Made by a program: the position numbers and the translations under genes. The notes below the pieces were generated by a model. It was given only the letters and a program-made list of their open reading frames with translations, ran no database searches and was not told the origin of the DNA. 64,000 bases of DNA from assembly GCF_031020795.1 (NCBI RefSeq), contig NZ_JAVHJP010000001.1, positions 186,001-250,000 on the forward strand. Direction: 5' to 3'. Below are positions 45,229 through 53,344 of the stretch, piece after piece (positions within the stretch are counted from its first letter, which is position 1; the number at the start of each line of letters is the position of its first letter). Origin of the DNA: Hydrogenophaga pseudoflava. GTDB lineage: Bacteria > Pseudomonadota > Gammaproteobacteria > Burkholderiales > Burkholderiaceae_C.

Positions 45229-46239
45229 ATGATCCATCCCGAACCCAACAAGCAAGTTCAAGCAAGCCGTCGTTTCATGCTTCTGGCGGTGATGGCCGCT
45301 GCCGCAGGATCGGTGGCGCCCCTGGCCCACGCCCAGCAGGCCCCCTGGCCCGGCAAAACCGTCAAGATCATCGTGCCTTACCCGCCCGGCGGAGCCGTGG
45401 ACGTGGCCACCCGGAAGATGGCGCAGAAGCTCACCGAGCAGACTGGCCAAAGCTTCATCGTGGAAAACAAGCCCGGCGCCACGGGCACCATCGGCGCCAG
45501 CTTCGTGGCCCAGGCCCAGCCCGACGGTTACACCCTGCTGGCCAATGACACCACCTATTCGCTGCTGCCGCACATCTTCAAGAAGCTGCCTTTCGACCAC
45601 GCCACGCAACTGGTGCCCGTCAGCGCCTACCTGTTTGCGCCCATGGGACTGGCGGTCAACGCGGGTTCGAAATACAAGACCCTGGCCGAACTGACCGCGC
45701 AGGCCAAGGCCGCGCCCAACACCGTCACCTACGGCACCGGCGGCCCGGGCACCACGCCGCACTTCGCCAGCGAAGCCCTGGGCATTGCCACCGGCGTGAA
45801 CTTCATGCACATCCCCTACAAGGGTGCGGGCGAAGCAACGGCCGGCCTGCTGTCCAGCACCATCGACTTCCAGATCGCGTCCACCACCAGCCTGATGGGC
45901 AACGTCAAGGGGGGCAAGTTGCGCCTGCTGGCCGTCAGCGGCGACAAGCGCCTGGCGGCGCTGCCCGACGTGCCCACGTTTCAGGAAGCGGGCGTGAACT
46001 GGCGCGGTGTCGTGAACTGGACCGGCTTGTGGGCGCCACAGGGCACGCCGGCCGATGTGACGCAACGCCTTCAGAAGGAAGTGGCCACGGCCATGGCGTC
46101 GGACGACATGAAGCAGTTCGCGCAAAGCACAGGAGCCGATGCGCGTCAGGTGGGCTCGGAGGATTTTGGCCGACTGCTCAAGGACAGCACCGAGGCCTGG
46201 GGCAAGGTCGCCGCCAACACCGCGTTCGAGAAGCAGTAA
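45229..46239 (+). CDS. Bug-family (TctC) periplasmic solute receptor (tandem copy 2)
   Basis: A 336-aa exported receptor with a longer N-region before the hydrophobic core; the signal peptide ends APLAHAQQAPWPGK. Bug blocks KIIVPYPPGGAVDVATRKM and VENKPGATGTIGASFVAQA follow. It is clearly different in sequence from the copy just upstream, so this is not a recent duplication. It precedes the SMP-30 gene by 35 bases. Confidence 0.9.
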   Translation: MIHPEPNKQVQASRRFMLLAVMAAAAGSVAPLAHAQQAPWPGKTVKIIVPYPPGGAVDVATRKMAQKLTEQTGQSFIVENKPGATGTIGASFVAQAQPDGYTLLANDTTYSLLPHIFKKLPFDHATQLVPVSAYLFAPMGLAVNAGSKYKTLAELTAQAKAAPNTVTYGTGGPGTTPHFASEALGIATGVNFMHIPYKGAGEATAGLLSSTIDFQIASTTSLMGNVKGGKLRLLAVSGDKRLAALPDVPTFQEAGVNWRGVVNWTGLWAPQGTPADVTQRLQKEVATAMASDDMKQFAQSTGADARQVGSEDFGRLLKDSTEAWGKVAANTAFEKQ

Positions 46240-46274
46240 GGTATCCGTTCCTGCCTGCTCCGCCTGAGACCTCC

Positions 46275-47201
46275 ATGTTCCTGCTCCAGCCGCCCGAAGT
46301 CCGCACGCTCGACGTCTTCACCACCCTGCCCGCGCGCTTCCGCCAGCGCCGGCGCACGGTGTGGAGCGACGCCAACATGGGCGGGCGCGAGGTCGACTCG
46401 TTCCTCGAAGGCCCGGTGTTCGACGACGCCGGCCACCTCTACGTGACCGACATTCCGTTCGGCCGCGTGTTCCGCATCGACCCGCAGGGCGAATGGGAGC
46501 TGGTGGCGCAGTGGGACGGTGAACCCAACGGCATGAAGTTCCTGAGCGCCACCGAACTGCTGGTGACCGACTACCGCAACGGCCTGATGGTGTTGGACAG
46601 CCGCAGCGGCGCGGTGCGACCCTACCTGGGCCGGCGCAACACCGAGAGCTTCAAGGGCCTGAACGACCTCACCTTCGATTCGACGGGCAACCTGTATTTC
46701 ACCGACCAGGGCCAGACCGGCCTGCACGACCCCACGGGCCGCGTCTACCGGCTCAGCCCGGCGGGCCGGCTCGATGTGCTGCTGAACAACGTGCCCAGCC
46801 CCAACGGCATCGTGCTGTCGCTGGACGAGAAGTTTTTGTTCGTCGCCGCCACGCGCGGCAACTGCGTCTGGCGCATGCCGCTGCTGGCCGACGGCGGCGT
46901 GTCCAAGGCGGGGCAGTTCTTCACGTCCTACGGTCCCAGCGGCCCGGACGGCCTGGCGATGGACAGCGCCGGCCAGTTGCTGGTGGCCAACCCGGGTCTG
47001 GCCTACGTGTGGGTGCTCAACCACCGGGCCGAGCCGGTGCAGGTGCTGCGCGCCGAGACCGGCGCCTCGCTCACCAACCTCGCCTTCGGCGGGCCGGAGC
47101 GCAAGACGCTGTACTGCACGGAGTCGACCAGCGGGACCATCCTGCGTGCACCGATGAGCGATGCGGGCGCCACGGTGCACCGATCCGCGCAAGTCGCTTG
47201 A
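46275..47201 (+). CDS. SMP-30/gluconolactonase-family lactonase
   Basis: A 308-aa six-bladed propeller hydrolase. Metal ligands of the family are visible: Glu in SFLEGPVF near residue 44, Asn in FKGLNDLTFD and in PSPNGIVLS, and Asp in SGPDGLAMDS. It should hydrolyse a lactone. The ATG at 46275 starts the propeller sequence; the frame is open far upstream but without domain content. It ends the IclR-linked operon and is convergent with the orphan dctP at 47274. Confidence 0.87.
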   Translation: MFLLQPPEVRTLDVFTTLPARFRQRRRTVWSDANMGGREVDSFLEGPVFDDAGHLYVTDIPFGRVFRIDPQGEWELVAQWDGEPNGMKFLSATELLVTDYRNGLMVLDSRSGAVRPYLGRRNTESFKGLNDLTFDSTGNLYFTDQGQTGLHDPTGRVYRLSPAGRLDVLLNNVPSPNGIVLSLDEKFLFVAATRGNCVWRMPLLADGGVSKAGQFFTSYGPSGPDGLAMDSAGQLLVANPGLAYVWVLNHRAEPVQVLRAETGASLTNLAFGGPERKTLYCTESTSGTILRAPMSDAGATVHRSAQVA

Positions 47202-47222
47202 TGCGATTCACACCAACGGAGA

Positions 47223-47250
47223 GGGGCTGCCGACCCACGCCGGCAGCCCC
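47223..47250. terminator. Convergent hairpin between SMP-30 and DctP genes
   Basis: A perfect 10-bp stem, GGGGCTGCCG...CGGCAGCCCC, with an 8-base loop lies in the 72-base convergent gap. Neither side has a T-run, so it may act as a structural or Rho-assisted end for both transcripts. Confidence 0.55.
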
Positions 47251-47273
47251 CGTCTGATCACTGATCGCGCGGC

Positions 47274-48311
47274 TTACTTGTTGTATTTCGCGATCAGCGC
47301 CCGTGCCTCCGAAGCCAGCCTGGCGCCGTCGATGCCCTTGGCCTTGACCTCGTTGATCCAGTCGGTTTCCACCGTCGAGGCCGTGCGCTTCCAGCGCTGC
47401 ACCTCGGCCAGCTCCAGCTCGGTGATCTTGTTGCCGGCCTTGACGGCGATCTCGCGCCCGACCTTGTCGCCATCGTCCATGGCCTTGCCGAACAGCGCCG
47501 CGGCCACCTGGCCCGAGTTGTCGTCGATCACCTTCTTCAGGTCGGGCGGCAGCTTCTCGTAGGAGGCCTTGTTCATCGAGAACGCGAAAGTCTGGGTGTA
47601 CAGGCCTTCCTTGCCGGCGAAGGTGGTGTGGTTCTTCACCAGCTCGGTCACCTTCAGCGAGGGCGTGACCTCCCAGGGAATGGTGGTGCCGTCGATCGTG
47701 CCCTTGGACAGCGCGTCCGTGACGGCCGGCACCGGCATGCCCACCGGCGTGGCACCCAGCTTGGTCAGCATGTTGTTGATGATGCGCGAGCCGCCGCGCA
47801 CCTTCATGCCGCGCAGCGACTCCAGGCCCACCACCGGCTGCTTGGTGTGGAACAGCCCGGGACCGTGGGTGTGCACCGCGATCAGCTTGACATCCTTGAA
47901 CTCGTCGGCCGCGAACTTTTCCACGTACTCCTGGATGGCCTTGGACGAGGCCTCGGCAGAGCTGCTCATGAACGGCAGTTCGAACACCTCGGTCTTGGGG
48001 AAGCGCCCCGGGGTGTAGCCCAGCACCGTCCAGGTGAGGTCCACCACGCCGTCCTTGGCCTGGTCGAACAGCTGCGGTGGTGCGCCACCCAGCTGCATGG
48101 CGTGGAACAGCTGCACCTTGATCTTGCCGCCGGACTCGGCCTCCACCTTCTGCGCCCACGGCACGATGGCCTTGGCGGGAATGGTGGCCTGCGGCGGCAG
48201 CATCTGGTGCAGGCGCAGCGTCACGGTCTGGGCCATCGCGGTGCCGGCCGTCGCCAGGGCGGCCACAGCGCCGAGCGTGGCCAGGGCGGTGCGACGGGGA
48301 ATGAGCTTCAT
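47274..48311 (-). CDS. Orphan TRAP substrate-binding protein (DctP), paralogue 2
   Basis: A 345-aa periplasmic receptor whose signal peptide ends ATAGTAMAQT, followed by TVTLRLHQMLPPQ. It follows the DctP at 38166 almost colinearly, e.g. LRGMKVRGGSRIINNMLTKL and DALSKGTIDGTTIPWEVTP. No dctQ or dctM is adjacent, so it probably works with the DctQM at 36161-37959 or with one outside the window. The GntR gene lies 32 bases upstream on the same strand and is probably co-transcribed. Confidence 0.9.
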   Translation of the reverse strand: MKLIPRRTALATLGAVAALATAGTAMAQTVTLRLHQMLPPQATIPAKAIVPWAQKVEAESGGKIKVQLFHAMQLGGAPPQLFDQAKDGVVDLTWTVLGYTPGRFPKTEVFELPFMSSSAEASSKAIQEYVEKFAADEFKDVKLIAVHTHGPGLFHTKQPVVGLESLRGMKVRGGSRIINNMLTKLGATPVGMPVPAVTDALSKGTIDGTTIPWEVTPSLKVTELVKNHTTFAGKEGLYTQTFAFSMNKASYEKLPPDLKKVIDDNSGQVAAALFGKAMDDGDKVGREIAVKAGNKITELELAEVQRWKRTASTVETDWINEVKAKGIDGARLASEARALIAKYNK

Positions 48312-48343
48312 GGGTGTCTCCTTGGGTTGAAAAACGGATGGGG

Positions 48344-49138
48344 TCAGCGGCGGCGCCGGATCATGCGGATCGCCGGCATGTTGCCCGCCAGCGGCTCGGA
48401 GGGATGGGCCGCCAGCACCTCGACCAGATTGCGGCGCGCCAGCCGCGAGTGCTCGCGCATGATGGACTCGGCGCGCGTGCCCTCGCGCTGCTCGATGGCG
48501 TCCAGCACCTGGCGGTGCTGGTCCTGCGCGACGATCAGCATGTCGCGCGCACGCGTGGACTGCGCCTGCAGCAGCACGAATCCCGAGGGCGACGCGAAGG
48601 GCAGGCTGGCGGCGCGCTCCAACTGGCGCGTGATGGTGGGGCTGTCCGCCAGCTCGTAGAGCAGCGCGTGGAAATGGCTGTTGAGCGCGACGTAGGCGGA
48701 GAACGCCTCGTCGTCCAGTGTCGGCGCGGTCAGCAGCGCATCGATGCGGTCCAGGCACTGGCGCGCTTCGGCCAGCACCACCAGGGGCGCACCGCGTTCG
48801 GCCGCGAGCCGGGCCAGCAGGCCTTCGAGCGTGCCGCGCAGCTCGATGGCATCGGCCACGTCGCGCTCGGAAAAACTCTGCACCACATAACCGCCGCTGG
48901 GCAGGGCCTCCAGCAGACCCTCCTGTTCCAGCCGCAGCAGCGCGGCGCGGATGGGGGTGCGCGACATGCCCAGGCGCTCGACGATGGCCAGCTCGGCGAT
49001 GCGGGTGCCGCCGGGCAGTTCGCCCGAGAGGATGAGCTCGCGCAGCTGCAGCAGCGCGCGCACCTGCGCGGTCTCGGCGGACGCGCTGGACGAGGCGCCG
49101 GGTGCGGCGTCGGCGGAAAGGTCCTGGACCGTGTTCAT
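48344..49138 (-). CDS. GntR-family (FCD) transcriptional regulator
   Basis: A 264-aa regulator. The N-terminal winged helix spans residues about 25-90 (LSGELPGGTRIAELAIVERL, GMSRTPIRAALLRLEQEGLL). The all-helical FCD effector domain spans about 100-245, with metal-site candidates in NSHFHALLYE and EHSRLA. It is divergent from the MetE-like gene and precedes the orphan dctP. The gap to 49278 contains several dyads that could be its operators. The N-terminal extension is Ala/Ser-rich. Confidence 0.9.
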   Translation of the reverse strand: MNTVQDLSADAAPGASSSASAETAQVRALLQLRELILSGELPGGTRIAELAIVERLGMSRTPIRAALLRLEQEGLLEALPSGGYVVQSFSERDVADAIELRGTLEGLLARLAAERGAPLVVLAEARQCLDRIDALLTAPTLDDEAFSAYVALNSHFHALLYELADSPTITRQLERAASLPFASPSGFVLLQAQSTRARDMLIVAQDQHRQVLDAIEQREGTRAESIMREHSRLARRNLVEVLAAHPSEPLAGNMPAIRMIRRRR

Positions 49139-49148
49139 GGATACCCAA

Positions 49149-49214
49149 TGTATACAGAAACCCCCGGATTTCTCTCAGAGAGAACCCGATATCAGGGAAA
49201 TCCATGATCCCCTG
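49149..49214. promoter_or_regulatory. Cluster of dyads in GntR/MetE-like divergent region
   Basis: Three symmetric elements lie in the 139-base gap: TGTATACA (49149-49156), TCTCTC-A-GAGAGA (49171-49183) and CAGGG...CCCTG (49193-49214). TGTATACA resembles core sites of FCD-type GntR proteins. Autoregulation and control of the MetE-like gene are the obvious uses. Confidence 0.5.
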
Positions 49215-49277
49215 TATCCAGACACGGAGCCGATGTGTTGGCTACGATGCCGCTGGCCACCACCACACGGAGACACC

Positions 49278-50405
49278 ATGAGCACCCGCATCCCGTTCCG
49301 CGCCGACCACGTCGGCTCCTTCCTGCGCCCGGCCTACCTGCTGGAGGCGCGCGACCAGTTCTTCAACAAGAAGTCGATCACGGCCGAGCAGCTGCGCGCC
49401 GTGGAAGACAAGGCCATCACCGAGATCGTGAAGTTCCAGGCCGATGTGGGCCTGCAGTCGATCACCGACGGCGAGTTCCGCCGCACCTACTTCCACATCG
49501 ACTTCCTGGAGCAGCTCGGCGGCGTCAAGACCGACATCCCGGTCACCATCGTGCGGCCCGACGGCACCGAAGAACTGGCACCGCCGGTGATCCGCGTGAT
49601 CGACAAGGTGCGCCACGCCAGGAACATCCAGCTGGCCGACTTCCAGTACCTGAAAAGCCAGGTCGAGGCGCTGGGCATCAGCGGCCTGGTGCCCAAGGTC
49701 ACCATCCCCTCGCCCACCATGCTGCACTTCCGCGGCGGGCGCGCCGGCATCAGCAAGGAGGCCTACCCCGAGCTCGACCCGGTGTTCTACGACGACGTGG
49801 CCAAGGCCTACGGCGACGAACTGCAGAGCCTGGCCGACGCCGGCTGCACCTATGTGCAGATGGACGACACCAACATGGCCTACCTGTGCGACGAGAAGAT
49901 GCGCGAGGCGGCGCGCCAGCGCGGCGACGACCCCAACGAGCTGCCGCACCGTTACGCGGCCTTCATCAACAAGGTGGTGGCGCGCAAGCCGGCCGGCATG
50001 ACGTTGTGCATGCACCTGTGCCGAGGCAACTTCAAGAGCACCCACGCGGCGGCCGGCAACTACGAGCCGGTGGCCGAGGCCCTGCTCTCGGAGATGCACC
50101 TGGACGCCTACTTCATGGAATACGACGACGACCGCTCGGGCGACTTCCGGCCGCTGCGTTTCCTCAAGCCCGGCAAGACCGTGGTGCTGGGTCTGGTCAC
50201 CACCAAGTTCGGCCAGCTCGAAAGCAAGGACGACCTCAAGCGCCGCATCGCCGAGGCCGCGCAGTACGCGCCGCTGGACCAGCTGGCGCTCAGCCCCCAG
50301 TGCGGCTTCTCGTCCACCGTGCACGGCAACAACATCGCCGTGGAGGACCAGCGGAAAAAACTCGCCCTGGTCGTCGAAACCGCCCGCGAGGTCTGGGGCG
50401 GTTGA
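49278..50405 (+). CDS. Cobalamin-independent methionine synthase-like protein (MetE C-terminal type)
   Basis: A 375-aa single-domain protein related to the catalytic half of MetE (full MetE is about 750 aa). The zinc site is suggested by CMHLCRGN (His-x-Cys), a Glu in YFMEYDDD and the late Cys in SPQCGFSS. TDGEFRR near the N-terminus and the YVQMDD segment fit the family. Such short proteins transfer methyl groups to thiols with unknown donors. The position among aromatic genes raises the idea of methyl handling from methoxy-aromatics, but nothing shows this directly. It is divergent from the GntR gene. Confidence 0.82.
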   Translation: MSTRIPFRADHVGSFLRPAYLLEARDQFFNKKSITAEQLRAVEDKAITEIVKFQADVGLQSITDGEFRRTYFHIDFLEQLGGVKTDIPVTIVRPDGTEELAPPVIRVIDKVRHARNIQLADFQYLKSQVEALGISGLVPKVTIPSPTMLHFRGGRAGISKEAYPELDPVFYDDVAKAYGDELQSLADAGCTYVQMDDTNMAYLCDEKMREAARQRGDDPNELPHRYAAFINKVVARKPAGMTLCMHLCRGNFKSTHAAAGNYEPVAEALLSEMHLDAYFMEYDDDRSGDFRPLRFLKPGKTVVLGLVTTKFGQLESKDDLKRRIAEAAQYAPLDQLALSPQCGFSSTVHGNNIAVEDQRKKLALVVETAREVWGG

Positions 50406-50408
50406 GGC

Positions 50409-50433
50409 CCCTGCGCCGCAAAGCGGCGCAGGG
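50409..50433. terminator. Convergent hairpin between MetE-like and DctP genes
   Basis: A perfect 11-bp stem, CCCTGCGCCGC-AAA-GCGGCGCAGGG, fills the 31-base convergent gap. There is no T-run, but it can end both transcripts as a strong structure. Confidence 0.6.
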
Positions 50434-50436
50434 AGA

Positions 50437-51465
50437 TCACTTGTCGTACTTGCCGATCAAGGACTTGGCTTCCGACACGAGACGGGCACCGTCGATGTTC
50501 TTGGCCTGCATGTCCTTGACCCAGTCGGACTCCACCGAACCGGCGGTGCGCTTCCAGCGCTGAACCTCGGCCAGCTCCAGCTCGGTGATCTTGTTGCCTC
50601 CCTTGATGGCCAGGTCGCGACCGACGTTGTCGCCCACGTCCTGGGTGCGTGCGATCAAGGCGCTGAACTCGGCGCCCGAGTTGTCGTCGATGATCTTCTT
50701 GAGGTCTGCCGGCAGCTTGTTGTAGGCCGCCTTGTTCATGGCCACCACGAAGGTGGTCACATACAGGGCACGGTTGCCGGCGAACGTCGTGTGGTTCTTC
50801 ACCAGCTCCTGCACCTTGAGCGCCGGCGCCACCTCCCAGGGGATGGTGGTGCCGTCGATGGTGCCCTTGGACAAGGCATCGGTCACGGCCGGCACCGGCA
50901 TGCCCACCGGGGTCGCACCCAGCTTGACCAGCATGTTGTTGACCACGCGCGTGCCACCGCGGATCTTCATGCCGCGCAGACTCTCCAGACCGACCACGGG
51001 CTGCTTGGTGTGGAACAGACCGGGGCCGTGCGTGTGCAGGGCCAGCACGTGCACATCCTTGTACTCGTCCATCGCGTTCTTCTGCACGTAGTCCCACAGG
51101 GCGCGCGAGGTGTTCTCGGCCGACAAGCCGGCAATGAACGGCAGTTCGAACACCTCGGATTTCGGAAAGCGCCCCGGCGTGTAGCCGGGCAGGGTCCAGA
51201 CGATGTCCACCACGCCGTCGCGCGCCTGGTCATACAGCTGCGGCGGCGTGCCACCCAGCTGCATCGACGGATACAGCTGGATCTTGATGCGCCCCTTGGA
51301 CTCGTCTTCGATCTTCTTGGCCCAGGGGGCCAGCGCCTTGGAAGGCACCGTGCCCTGCGGCGGCAGGAACTGGTGCAGGCGCAGGGTCACTTCCTGCGCG
51401 AAAGCACCCATGCTGGTGGCGGCGGCCAGGGCGATGCCGGCGAGTCTGAACTTCCATGCGGACAT
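50437..51465 (-). CDS. Orphan TRAP substrate-binding protein (DctP), paralogue 3
   Basis: A 342-aa periplasmic receptor with signal peptide ending TSMGAFAQEV, then TLRLHQFLPPQGTVPSK. It is colinear with the DctPs at 38166 and 47274, including LRGMKIRGGTRVVNNMLVKL and DALSKGTIDGTTIPWEVAP. It has no membrane-subunit neighbours. It follows the amidohydrolase gene on the same strand by 63 bases, so its ligand may be that enzyme's substrate or the acid handled by the ferulate cluster. Confidence 0.9.
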   Translation of the reverse strand: MSAWKFRLAGIALAAATSMGAFAQEVTLRLHQFLPPQGTVPSKALAPWAKKIEDESKGRIKIQLYPSMQLGGTPPQLYDQARDGVVDIVWTLPGYTPGRFPKSEVFELPFIAGLSAENTSRALWDYVQKNAMDEYKDVHVLALHTHGPGLFHTKQPVVGLESLRGMKIRGGTRVVNNMLVKLGATPVGMPVPAVTDALSKGTIDGTTIPWEVAPALKVQELVKNHTTFAGNRALYVTTFVVAMNKAAYNKLPADLKKIIDDNSGAEFSALIARTQDVGDNVGRDLAIKGGNKITELELAEVQRWKRTAGSVESDWVKDMQAKNIDGARLVSEAKSLIGKYDK

Positions 51466-51528
51466 GGTCTTGTCTCCTTCTGCTGAGGGTTGGGGTTGAG
51501 ATGGGGGTGAAGAGAAACTGGAAACGGA

Positions 51529-52392
51529 TCAGGCCAGGCCCAGCAGGCGCACGGCGTTGCCCTTGAGGATGCCGGGCATCACCTCGGGCTTGAAGCCGGC
51601 CACCTCGAAGTCCTTCATCCAGCGCTCGGGCGTGATCAGCGGGTAGTCGCTGCCGAACAGGATGCGGTCCTTGAGCAGCGTGTTGGCGTACTGCACCAGC
51701 TGCTTGGGGAAGTACTTCGGGCTCCAGCCCGAGAGGTCGATCCAGACGTTGGGCTTGTGCGTGGCGACCGACAGCGCCTCGTCCTGCCAGGGGAAGCTGG
51801 GGTGCGCCATGACGATCTGCATGTCGGGCCAGTCGATCGCCACGTCGTCCAGGTGCATGGGGTTGCTGTACTCCAGCCGCAGGCCGCCACCGCAGCGCAT
51901 GCCGCTGCCAATGCCGCTGTGGCCGGTGTGGAAGATGGCCGGCATCTTGTGCTCGTTGATCACCTCGTAGATCGGCCAGGCCATCTTGTCGTAGGGGTGG
52001 TAGCCCTGCACCGTCGGGTGGAACTTGAAGCCCTTGATGCCTTCTTCCTTGATCAGGCGCTCGGCCTCGCGCGCGCCCATCTTGCCCTTGTGCGGGTCGA
52101 TGCTGGCGAAGGCCATCATCATGTCGCTGTTGTCGCGCGCGGCCTTGGCGATCTCCTCGTTGGGGATGCGTCGGCGGCCCAGCTTGGACTCGCTGTCGAC
52201 GGTGAACATCACCAGGCCGATCTTGCGTTCGCGGTAGTACGCGACGGTCTCTTCGATGGTCGGGCGGCGGTTGCTGCCGAAGTACTTGTCGGCGGCGCGG
52301 TCGTACTCCTCGCCGTAGTTGTCGAACGGGTTCCAGCAGCTCACCTCGGCGTGGGTGTGGATGTCGATCGCGATCAGGTTCTGGTGGTCCAT
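51529..52392 (-). CDS. Amidohydrolase-2 family protein (ACMSD/resorcylate decarboxylase-like)
   Basis: A 287-aa TIM-barrel metal enzyme. The metal motif IDIHTHAE is intact (Asp9, His11, His13). Further ligands are likely in IFHTGHSGIG, MAHPSFPWQDE and FGSDYP. Family members decarboxylate or hydrolyse aromatic acids and derived acids. It is a homologue of the protein at 21098, which lacks two of these metal ligands. It is divergent from the ferulate operon and precedes the orphan dctP. Confidence 0.87.
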   Translation of the reverse strand: MDHQNLIAIDIHTHAEVSCWNPFDNYGEEYDRAADKYFGSNRRPTIEETVAYYRERKIGLVMFTVDSESKLGRRRIPNEEIAKAARDNSDMMMAFASIDPHKGKMGAREAERLIKEEGIKGFKFHPTVQGYHPYDKMAWPIYEVINEHKMPAIFHTGHSGIGSGMRCGGGLRLEYSNPMHLDDVAIDWPDMQIVMAHPSFPWQDEALSVATHKPNVWIDLSGWSPKYFPKQLVQYANTLLKDRILFGSDYPLITPERWMKDFEVAGFKPEVMPGILKGNAVRLLGLA

Positions 52393-52454
52393 CGTGGTCT
52401 CCTCATGGAAGGTGGGACTAGGGTAAATACGGGGTCGGTGGCGCGGGCTATCGC

Positions 52455-52483
52455 TTGATTTGGTTATTGTTTATAACAATAAT
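52455..52483 (+). promoter_or_regulatory. Ferulate operon promoter overlapped by 19-bp palindrome
   Basis: TTGATT (52455-52460) and AATAAT (52478-52483) are exactly 17 bases apart. The perfect palindrome TTATTGTTTATAACAATAA (52464-52482) covers the spacer and -10 box. This is typical MarR-type repressor architecture, and a MarR gene lies at the end of the same cluster (61731). The first gene starts at 52519. Confidence 0.75.
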
Positions 52484-52518
52484 TCCATCACCCAACAAGC
52501 TCCAGAACCCGAACCACC

Positions 52519-53307
52519 ATGACCACCCAACACCCCGACCTGAGCGTGCAGCTGCACGGCGAACAGCAGGAAATCGCCATCGTCACCCTCACCCGTCCGG
52601 CCAAGCGCAACGCGCTCAACGACGGCCTGATCCTGGCGATCCGCGACGCCTTCCAGAACCTGCCCGCCAGCGTGAAGGCGGCCGTGATCGACGGCGAGGG
52701 CGAACACTTCTGCGCCGGCCTGGACCTGTCCGAGCTGAGCGAGCGCGACGCGGCCGAGGGCGTGTTCCATTCGCGCATGTGGCACGCCGCGCTGGACTGC
52801 GTGGAAAAGGGCACCGTGCCCGTCATCGCGGCGCTGCACGGCGCGGTGGTCGGCGGCGGCCTGGAGCTGGCCAGCGCCTGCCACATTCGCGTGGCCGACG
52901 AGTCCACCTTCTACGCCCTGCCCGAAGGCACGCGCGGCATCTTCGTCGGCGGCGGCGGCGCGGTGCGCGTGCCCAAGCTGATCGGCGCGGCGCGCATGAC
53001 CGACATGATGCTGACGGGCCGCGTCTACAACGCCGCCGACGGTGAGCGCGTGGGCCTGGCGCAGTACCTGGTGCCCACAGGCACGGCGCGCGAGAAGGCC
53101 ATCGAACTGGCCACACGCATCGCCACCAATGCCCGCATGACCAACTTCGCGCTCATGCACGCACTGCCCCGCATCGCCGAGCAGCCCACCGACCACGGCC
53201 TGTTCACCGAAGCGCTGATGGCCTCCATCGCGCAGTCGGCGCCGGAAGCCAAGGCCCGGGTGCGCGCCTTCCTCGAAGGCAAGGCGGCGAAGGTGAAGAA
53301 AGACTGA
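52519..53307 (+). CDS. Crotonase-family enoyl-CoA hydratase, ferulate cluster
   Basis: A 262-aa crotonase. The oxyanion-hole motif is HFCAGLDLSEL, and both hydratase glutamates appear to be kept (GGGLELASACH and LPEGTRG). It lies directly before feruloyl-CoA synthase and probably hydrates feruloyl-CoA or related cinnamoyl-CoAs. Whether it also performs the retro-aldol cleavage of Ech/FCHL to vanillin is unclear. The absence of a vanillin dehydrogenase gene and the presence of an SDR and a thioesterase favour hydration only. Confidence 0.85.
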   Translation: MTTQHPDLSVQLHGEQQEIAIVTLTRPAKRNALNDGLILAIRDAFQNLPASVKAAVIDGEGEHFCAGLDLSELSERDAAEGVFHSRMWHAALDCVEKGTVPVIAALHGAVVGGGLELASACHIRVADESTFYALPEGTRGIFVGGGGAVRVPKLIGAARMTDMMLTGRVYNAADGERVGLAQYLVPTGTAREKAIELATRIATNARMTNFALMHALPRIAEQPTDHGLFTEALMASIAQSAPEAKARVRAFLEGKAAKVKKD

Positions 53308-53344
53308 CCGAGCAGGCGCCGCACAAAAGACCCGAGGAGACAAC

